In this document: positions 7,286 through 12,360 of the stretch, in pieces
Layout: each line of letters begins with the position of its first letter
How positions within the stretch are numbered: position 1 is the stretch's first letter
Source: an archaeon
Lineage (GTDB): Archaea > Methanobacteriota > Methanobacteria > Methanobacteriales > Methanobacteriaceae
Direction: 5' to 3'
DNA: 12,360 nt
NCBI GenBank assembly: GCA_024409165.1
Contig: JAKSUE010000013.1
Location: forward strand, 1 to 12,360
Translations under genes and position numbers: made by a program
The notes under the pieces: generated by a model
Databases searched by the model: none
Seen by the model: the letters and a program-made list of their open reading frames with translations, nothing else
What the model was told of the DNA's origin: nothing

Positions 7286-8812
7286 TTATTTATTATATTT
7301 AAATTCCTTTAAAATCTTTATTAATAAATTATATGTCCTATAAACAGAACTTATACTCATCCTTTCATTAAAAGAATGAACATCCCTTAATGTAGGACCC
7401 ATAGAAACAGCATCCAAACCATCAATCTTATTCACAAATAAACCACATTCAAGCCCTGCATGAATTATCTCAACAACCATAGGTTTACCATATTCCTCTT
7501 CATAAACCCTACAAATAAGGTCCCTAAGCTTAGAATCCTCATCATATTCCCAACTTGGATATTCCCCCCTAACATCCACAATTCCATTAAATTCCTCAGC
7601 AATAGCTACAACATCACCATTTAACTTATCCCTTTCACTATCAAAAGCACTACGAACAGAAATAGTTGCATTAAAATCATAATCCAATTCCATAACACCT
7701 AAATTAAGAGAAGTCTCAACAAGCCCACTAATATCATCACTCATCTTACAAACACCATTAGGAACAGCATTAAGAAAACCAATTATATTATCACGAGTCT
7801 CATCAGATAAAACCCCACTTAATAAAACATCCCACTTAGAAATCTCAGAAGCCATAAACTCTAAAGAAAAATCCTCCTCAAGGTCAAACACCTCACTATT
7901 AACCCTAAGTCCATACTCCTCAACAATATCCTTAACCTCATCAACCTTAGCTAAAAAAGCACACTTTGCCTCTGTAGGTATAGCATTATCTGCATTACCA
8001 CCCTCAATATTAATCAATTTAATATCGACCTTATCATTAAGAATAGCTAACATCTCAGCAATAATCTTATTAGCATTAGCCAATCCTTTATTAATCTCTA
8101 TACCTGAATGACCACCCATAAGTCCATCAATAAAAACCTCAATTAAACTATAATCATCACCAATAAGCCCATCATCCAAATCATAATAATCAAGAGGAAT
8201 CCTCACATCTAAACGATTCCCACCAGCACAAGACACCACCAAATAACCCTCTAATTCAGAATCCAAATTAATCAAAGCCCTACCACTAAGATTAGATAAA
8301 TCAAGCCCCTCAGCACCAATAAGTCCAATCTCCTCATCAGCAGTAAAAACAGCCTCAATTGAAGGTAAATCCAACTCATCATCATCTAAAATTGCAAGCA
8401 TCATTGCAATAGCAATCCCATTATCAGCACCTAAACTTGTACCATCTGCACTAATAAAATCCCCATCAACAACAAGATCCAAAGCATCAATCTCCATATT
8501 CTTAGAAGATTCTGGACTTTTCTCACAAACCATATCCATATGCCCTTGTAAGATTATAGGTTCATCATTAAAATAAGATTTATTATCAATACCCTCATCA
8601 TCACAATCAACATTTTTATAAATTATAACATTATTCAAATCATCCTGATAATACTCCAAAGAACGCTCAACAGCAAAATCCCTCAAATAATCACTTATTG
8701 CCTTTGTATTCCCACTCCCATGTGGTATCCTACAAATCTCCTCAAAAAAATAAAACACATTCTTAGGTTCCAAATCAGACAAAACAGCCTTTATTTTTTT
8801 ATTTGAATACAT
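7286..8812 (-). CDS. pepD: Aminoacyl-histidine (Xaa-His) dipeptidase, M20 family PepD
   Basis: This 508-residue zinc peptidase cleaves dipeptides, in characterised relatives including carnosine-type Xaa-His and Cys-Gly, in the cytoplasm. The two-metal site is complete: H91 and D93 in GHMDM, D130 in GADNG, the catalytic and metal pair E160/E161 in ADEEIG, D184 in LDSE and H479 in VHSFNE. The spacings between H91, D130, E160 and D184 (39, 30 and 24 residues) equal those in the E. coli enzyme. The inserted dimerisation domain typical of M20 peptidases lies in the middle. A TTG at 8813-8815 extends the frame by one codon, but GGAGGAG (8817-8823) is better placed for the ATG at 8810-8812. The gene lies between the ThDP enzyme and MFS genes in one orientation. 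Relatives vary in substrate, so the true dipeptide is not certain. Confidence 0.92.
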   Translation of the reverse strand: MYSNKKIKAVLSDLEPKNVFYFFEEICRIPHGSGNTKAISDYLRDFAVERSLEYYQDDLNNVIIYKNVDCDDEGIDNKSYFNDEPIILQGHMDMVCEKSPESSKNMEIDALDLVVDGDFISADGTSLGADNGIAIAMMLAILDDDELDLPSIEAVFTADEEIGLIGAEGLDLSNLSGRALINLDSELEGYLVVSCAGGNRLDVRIPLDYYDLDDGLIGDDYSLIEVFIDGLMGGHSGIEINKGLANANKIIAEMLAILNDKVDIKLINIEGGNADNAIPTEAKCAFLAKVDEVKDIVEEYGLRVNSEVFDLEEDFSLEFMASEISKWDVLLSGVLSDETRDNIIGFLNAVPNGVCKMSDDISGLVETSLNLGVMELDYDFNATISVRSAFDSERDKLNGDVVAIAEEFNGIVDVRGEYPSWEYDEDSKLRDLICRVYEEEYGKPMVVEIIHAGLECGLFVNKIDGLDAVSMGPTLRDVHSFNERMSISSVYRTYNLLIKILKEFKYNK

Positions 8813-8816
8813 CAAA

Positions 8817-8823
8817 CTCCTCC
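8817..8823 (-). promoter_or_regulatory. Ribosome binding site of pepD
   Basis: GGAGGAG on the minus strand sits four bases ahead of the ATG at 8810-8812 and one base ahead of the in-frame TTG, so the ATG is the more likely start. Confidence 0.7.
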
Positions 8824-8921
8824 ATAATAAAAAAATATCAAAAAAATAATTAAATAATCAAATTAAAATAATTAAAATAATCAAATAAGTTTAAAATTTA
8901 AATCTAACGATAAAAATATCA

Positions 8922-10574
8922 CTATTTAGGCATTGGAATATTCTCTTCAACCACACAAACATCCACCAAACAAGGACCCTCTTTCAATGCCCCATCAATA
9001 GCCAATAACAAAGAATCCTTATCATCAGCCCTAAATGAATCAATACCATAACTTTCAGCTAATTTCACAAAATCAGGATTAATCAAATCCACCTGATAAT
9101 GCTCATCAAAGTCATATACTGTATCCTGCCATTGACGTATAATACCTAACTGTGAATTATTTATCACAAAAATAGCTATATTAAGGTCATACTCATGAAT
9201 AGTAGCTAATTCCTGAGACACCATCTGAATATCACCATCACCACAAATCACAACAACCTTCTCATCAGGATGAGCAACAGCTACACCAATAGCAGCAGGA
9301 AGCCCATAGCCCATAGGTCCAAAACCACCTGAAAACAAAAGTTTAGCAAACCTATCACACTTTGCAAGTAAAGTTGTCCAAGTTGTATGAGTCCCAGCAT
9401 CAGATAAAAAATAAGCACCCTCAAAAGCACCCATAATCTTATTAATTGCATATGGAGCCCTTAATGGATTATAATTCGCTTCAATATCTTCAATACCCTC
9501 AATAATCAAGTCTTCATCATGAGCATAAATCTCATCAATCCAACCATCATATTTATCATTAATAGCAGATCCATATTTATTGCCAATAGATTCTAATAAG
9601 CAATTTAAAAACTCCTTAACATCCATACAAAGATTTATTCCACCTTTTAAACACTTATCATCAATATTTACATGAATAATCCTATCAAAAAACTCATCAT
9701 TAGGACTCTTAGCTATTGTACGCTCTGATAATCTTGCTCCAAGCACAATAATACAATCAGAATTCAAATAAGCATACTCAGACATAGCATTTGCCCTAAG
9801 ACCACACATACCTAAATTCAAATCATCATACTCAGATAACACACCACGAGCAGGATAAGTAGTAGTGACTGGAACCCTATGTTTACTTACAAATTCGTTT
9901 AATAATTCAATAGCTTGTCCCCAAACTATACCATTTCCTGCAACAATTAATGGTTTTTCTGCATTTGATATTTTTTCAATAGCTAAGTTAATATCAGCAT
10001 CTATATTGAGATGGTTAAATGCAATATTCTCATCAAAATCAATATCATCAACATCACAATCACAAATATCAAACAATGCAACATCCTTTGATAAATTAAT
10101 ATAAACTGGCCCTTTAGGATAGTATTTAAGAATATTCAAAGCTTCTTTAAAATTAGAAACAGCTTCTTTAGCATTAGCTGGATGAAAAGTTTTCACAGTT
10201 ATATTTTCAAAAATATCATTTAATGGGAAAGATTGAAAATTATCATAATTAGAATCATCATTATAATCATTATAATCATTATCCCCTGTTATAACAAGCA
10301 TAGGTACAGAATCCTTAAAAGCAGTAGCTACACCCATTACTAAATTCATAGCCCCTGGACCAGCAGTAGCTACACAAACACCATATTTTCCAGTAGATCT
10401 TGCATAACTATCACAAGCATGAGCTGCACCTTGTTCATGGCGAGTTAATATATGTTTAATACTTGATTTAGAAAGAGCATTATAAAAAGGAAGTATTTGT
10501 TCACCTGGATGACCAAAAATATACTCTACATTATCCTTTTCAAGTAAATTAACTAAGTATTCTGCAACATTCAT
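8922..10574 (-). CDS. Acetolactate-synthase-like thiamine diphosphate enzyme (IlvB family), stand-alone
   Basis: This 550-residue enzyme uses thiamine diphosphate to decarboxylate a 2-oxoacid and probably joins the product to a second carbonyl compound, as acetolactate synthase does. The N-terminal domain has GHPGEQILPFYNAL (21-34), the cofactor-activating E47 in RHEQGA, AGPGAMN (71-77) and K163 in SKD. The middle domain has GMCG (255-258) and GARLSERTIAK (279-289), with R285 at the substrate-arginine position of the E. coli enzymes. The C-terminal domain has GGFGPMGYGLPAAIG (416-430) and the metal/ThDP motif GDG(445-447)...NN(472-473), then RQWQ with W482. No IlvN-like regulatory subunit lies next to it, and IPGG-type GYPGG is changed to GHPGE, so it may be an accessory or catabolic enzyme. 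An Asp/Asn/Tyr-rich insertion lies at 98-112. It is probably first in a group with pepD and the MFS gene. Confidence 0.87.
   Translation of the reverse strand: MNVAEYLVNLLEKDNVEYIFGHPGEQILPFYNALSKSSIKHILTRHEQGAAHACDSYARSTGKYGVCVATAGPGAMNLVMGVATAFKDSVPMLVITGDNDYNDYNDDSNYDNFQSFPLNDIFENITVKTFHPANAKEAVSNFKEALNILKYYPKGPVYINLSKDVALFDICDCDVDDIDFDENIAFNHLNIDADINLAIEKISNAEKPLIVAGNGIVWGQAIELLNEFVSKHRVPVTTTYPARGVLSEYDDLNLGMCGLRANAMSEYAYLNSDCIIVLGARLSERTIAKSPNDEFFDRIIHVNIDDKCLKGGINLCMDVKEFLNCLLESIGNKYGSAINDKYDGWIDEIYAHDEDLIIEGIEDIEANYNPLRAPYAINKIMGAFEGAYFLSDAGTHTTWTTLLAKCDRFAKLLFSGGFGPMGYGLPAAIGVAVAHPDEKVVVICGDGDIQMVSQELATIHEYDLNIAIFVINNSQLGIIRQWQDTVYDFDEHYQVDLINPDFVKLAESYGIDSFRADDKDSLLLAIDGALKEGPCLVDVCVVEENIPMPK
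10239..10283 (-). repeat. In-frame 9-base repeat in the ThDP enzyme gene
   Basis: On the coding strand GATAATGAT is followed by two copies of TATAATGAT and then degenerate units, encoding DNDYNDYNDDSNYDN (98-112). It replaces the short loop just ahead of the FQ that acetolactate synthases carry near the active site, and makes it about four residues longer. Confidence 0.7.
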
Positions 10575-10615
10575 CTTTCCACTCTTTTTAATTTAATTTA
10601 ATTTTAGATAATCAA

Positions 10616-10640
10616 CTAAATATATACTATAAAATTTATT
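10616..10640 (-). promoter_or_regulatory. Candidate TATA box of the ThDP enzyme gene group
   Basis: The minus strand contains TTTTATAGTATATATTTAG. Centred near 10624, it predicts a transcription start near 10598 and a leader of about 23 bases. The ribosome binding site is weak (GAGTGGAAAG directly before the ATG at 10572-10574). This is the best promoter candidate for the ThDP enzyme, pepD and MFS group. Confidence 0.5.
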
Positions 10641-10695
10641 CTTAATTAGATAAAAAATTAACTAATTTAAGATTAAATAAAAAAATTAAAAGTAT

Positions 10696-10735
10696 AAACT
10701 AAAATGAAATTGAAGAAACTAAAATTAAATTAAAG
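10696..10735. repeat. 20-base tandem repeat, two copies
   Basis: AAACTAAAATGAAATTGAAG (10696-10715) is followed at once by AAACTAAAATTAAATTAAAG (10716-10735), with two differences in 20. It lies midway between the two divergent promoters. Confidence 0.65.
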
Positions 10736-10798
10736 TATTAAATAAAATAACATACATTAAATAATATCAAAATTAAAAAAAAAATACAAATCTAAATA

Positions 10799-10811
10799 AA
10801 ATTATAAAAGG
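10799..10811 (+). promoter_or_regulatory. Candidate TATA box of the second NSS gene
   Basis: AAATTATAAAAGG would place the transcription start near 10830, giving a leader of about 60 bases that begins at the hairpin at 10829-10861. A closer TTTTATAAA at 10866-10874 is too near the ribosome binding site to be used with it. Confidence 0.4.
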
Positions 10812-10828
10812 CCATTTAATGAAGAGAG

Positions 10829-10861
10829 ATTTGAGATTCTAATACATCTTCAATATCAAAT
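10829..10861 (+). promoter_or_regulatory. Inverted repeat in the leader of the second NSS gene
   Basis: ATTTGAGATT (10829-10838) and AATATCAAAT (10852-10861) pair at nine of ten positions around a 13-base loop. It ends 15 bases before the GGAGG site. It could be an operator at the transcription start or a leader hairpin. Confidence 0.4.
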
Positions 10862-10876
10862 TATGTTTTATAAATT

Positions 10877-10881
10877 GGAGG
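10877..10881 (+). promoter_or_regulatory. Ribosome binding site of the second NSS gene
   Basis: GGAGG sits seven bases ahead of an in-frame ATA (10889-10891). The nearest standard in-frame start, GTG at 10904, is 22 bases away, which is too far for this site. It therefore points to ATA as the start. Confidence 0.65.
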
Positions 10882-10888
10882 AATTAAT

Positions 10889-12360
10889 ATATCTGAGAAT
10901 AAAGTGGTGTGGAATAGTCGTATGGCCTATTTAATGGCTATGATTGGATCTGCAATTGGTGTTGGGAATATTTGGAGATTCCCTAAGGTTATTTATGCTA
11001 ATGGTGGAAGTTCTTTTTTAATCCCATATATTTGTGCGTTTTTAATTATGGGATTGTGTGTTATGTTACTTGAGAATACAATGGGTTATAAGTTTAGAGC
11101 TTGTGTTCCAAAGATAACTAATGCACTTAGAGGTAAATATGAGATTGTTGGATGGTTTATGTGCTTTTCTGTATTTCTTGTTCTAAGTTATTATGTATGT
11201 ATTATGGGATGGGATTTACTTTATCTCATTTTAAGTTTCACAAAGGCATGGGGTACAAATACTAATTTATTCTTCTCTCAGACATTATTACATTCTACAA
11301 ACTCAATTAGTGGAGTGGGTTCTTTTGCACCTACTGTATTAATAGCAATTATTATTGTATGGGTTTTAATATTTTTAATTAGTCAAACTTCAATTAATAA
11401 AGGAATTGGAACTGTTTGTAAAATTTTAATTCCGGTTCTTATTGGAATTACTGTGGTTGTTGTCGTATTTGCATTAACTTTACCTGGTGCATATATTGGT
11501 TATAATCAGCTATTACATCCAGATTGGGCATCATTATTAAAGTTAGATGTGTGGATTGCAGCATTTGCACAAATTGTATTTTCATTAGGTTTAGGTGAAG
11601 GTATTATTATTGCATATGCAGTTTATCTTCCTGAAGGAACTAATCTTGTTAAAAACACAGCAATTGTAGCAAGTACAAACTCTGCATTTGAAGTATTCAA
11701 TGCATTTGGTATATTCTCTATTCTCGGATTTATGACTCTTTCAACTGGAATTCCATTTAATCAATTAATTACAGATGGTTCTGGACTTGCATTTATTGTA
11801 TTCCCACAAGCATTTAACATAATGGGACCTTGGGGTTACTTTATAGGACCACTATTCTTCTTATCATTGTTCTTTGCAGGAGTAACATCTGCTGTTGCAC
11901 TTATGGAGCCAATAGTTTATGGTCTGGTAGATAAATTCAATTTCTCAAGGCGAAAATCAGTTTTATGTGTTTGTTTAACAAGTTTCGTTGTATCATTATT
12001 ATTTGCTACACATGCAGGAAGTATGTTACTTGGAATATTTGATACCTTTGCAAGTGAAGTCTGTTTACTCTTAGCAATTATTTTAGAATGTATACTTTGT
12101 GGATGGTTATTTAAAATGGACGAACTTGTTAAAATCAACAAATCATTAAAATATCCATTAAATAAAATCTGGAAAGCAATTATTAAATTTGTAATCCCAA
12201 TATTTGTTGGAGGATTATGGATTAACGGTCTCTATGGACTTACATCAGCAAATCAAACAACTAAAACAATTATTATAATACTTGCAATTATAGCAATAAT
12301 TGTTCCTATTGTATTAACTAAATTACCTGCTAAAAACCCAGAATTCTATGAAACAGCAGG
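10889..12360 (+). CDS. Sodium-dependent amino-acid transporter, NSS family (partial, runs off the window)
   Basis: This is a second NSS/LeuT-type carrier, at least 490 residues if it starts at ATA 10889, and open at the window end. It is probably nearly complete, since a final hydrophobic segment and polar tail are present. Counting from ATA, K5 and W8 match the inner-gate residues R5 and W8 of LeuT, and IGSAIGVGNIWRFP (19-32) puts N27 and R30 at exactly the LeuT numbers. The paralogue at 2833-4284 begins with the same kind of leader (NERVEW). Further hallmarks are FSLGLGEG in TM6, SAFEVFNAFGIF with the chloride-replacing Glu in TM7 and AGVTSAVAL in TM8. An in-frame TAA at 10871 closes the frame upstream, and no ATG, GTG or TTG occurs between it and GTG 10904. 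Substrate unknown; amino-acid uptake is inferred from the family. Confidence 0.9.
   Translation, partial: MSENKVVWNSRMAYLMAMIGSAIGVGNIWRFPKVIYANGGSSFLIPYICAFLIMGLCVMLLENTMGYKFRACVPKITNALRGKYEIVGWFMCFSVFLVLSYYVCIMGWDLLYLILSFTKAWGTNTNLFFSQTLLHSTNSISGVGSFAPTVLIAIIIVWVLIFLISQTSINKGIGTVCKILIPVLIGITVVVVVFALTLPGAYIGYNQLLHPDWASLLKLDVWIAAFAQIVFSLGLGEGIIIAYAVYLPEGTNLVKNTAIVASTNSAFEVFNAFGIFSILGFMTLSTGIPFNQLITDGSGLAFIVFPQAFNIMGPWGYFIGPLFFLSLFFAGVTSAVALMEPIVYGLVDKFNFSRRKSVLCVCLTSFVVSLLFATHAGSMLLGIFDTFASEVCLLLAIILECILCGWLFKMDELVKINKSLKYPLNKIWKAIIKFVIPIFVGGLWINGLYGLTSANQTTKTIIIILAIIAIIVPIVLTKLPAKNPEFYETA

Larger units (their letters stand above)
10575..10888. other. Divergent intergenic region between ThDP enzyme and second NSS gene
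   Basis: This spacer of about 314 bases is very AT-rich. It holds a TATA box for the leftward group (10616-10640), a 20-base tandem repeat (10696-10735), a TATA-like box for the rightward NSS gene (AAATTATAAAAGG, 10799-10811) and a leader hairpin (10829-10861). No convincing gene is present; a 23-codon frame at 10863-10934 runs through the ribosome binding site and is probably chance. Confidence 0.7.

Noticed and set aside
8824..8921. AT-rich repeats (ATAATCAAAT twice) between the ThDP enzyme and pepD genes
   Set aside because: Low-complexity A/T sequence; repeats of this kind are expected by chance and no promoter box stands out.
9865..10104. Plus-strand frame of 79 codons inside the ThDP enzyme gene
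   Set aside because: It is antisense to conserved coding sequence, with no start signal or recognisable domain.
10863..10934. 23-codon frame overlapping the start of the second NSS gene, a possible coupled upstream peptide
   Set aside because: It has no ribosome binding site of its own, and its codons read through the GGAGG and start of the transporter in another frame; probably chance.
11917..12141. Minus-strand frame of 74 codons inside the second NSS gene
   Set aside because: It is antisense to clear transporter coding sequence.

Overview
The window looks like archaeal chromosome from a very AT-rich methanogen of the Methanobacteriales, most likely Methanosphaera or a close Methanobrevibacter relative. 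The reasons are a secreted adhesin-like protein with a parallel beta-helix, Ig-like repeats and a C-terminal Asn-Pro/hydrophobic/Arg-Arg-Arg-Lys anchor, strong GGAGG ribosome binding sites, TATA-like promoter boxes, U-rich gene ends and AT-rich spacers. I infer genus and lifestyle from these traits; no rRNA or other marker gene is present.

Layout: 1-339 is non-coding and holds a hairpin repeat downstream of the first gene. The minus strand then carries an adhesin-like surface protein (340-2610) and a sodium:amino-acid (neurotransmitter:sodium symporter, NSS) transporter (2833-4284). A 347-base spacer with a 22-base tandem repeat leads to a plus-strand class V aminotransferase (4632-5771) that ends in a clear hairpin/T-tract terminator. 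Converging on it from the right is a minus-strand group: an acetolactate-synthase-like thiamine diphosphate (ThDP) enzyme (8922-10574), an M20-type PepD dipeptidase (7286-8812) and a DHA2-type MFS exporter (5874-7235). Diverging from the ThDP enzyme gene is a second NSS transporter on the plus strand (from about 10889), which is still open at the window end.

How the genes may work together (inference): the two NSS carriers would import amino acids, PepD would release amino acids from dipeptides, the aminotransferase and ThDP enzyme would process amino acids and their 2-oxoacids, and the MFS protein would export a product or toxic compound. The ThDP enzyme has no regulatory (IlvN) subunit beside it. 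It retains the acetolactate synthase catalytic residues but carries a repetitive Asp/Asn/Tyr insertion.

The points most worth a second look are: an apparent AUA start codon, behind a perfect ribosome binding site, in the second NSS gene; a 47-base near-identical direct repeat on both sides of the adhesin gene, whose palindromic core recurs inside the 3' end of the MFS gene; and tandem repeats and palindromes in the regulatory spacers. I found no CRISPR array, insertion sequence, tRNA or rRNA, and no convincing multi-gene system of unknown type.
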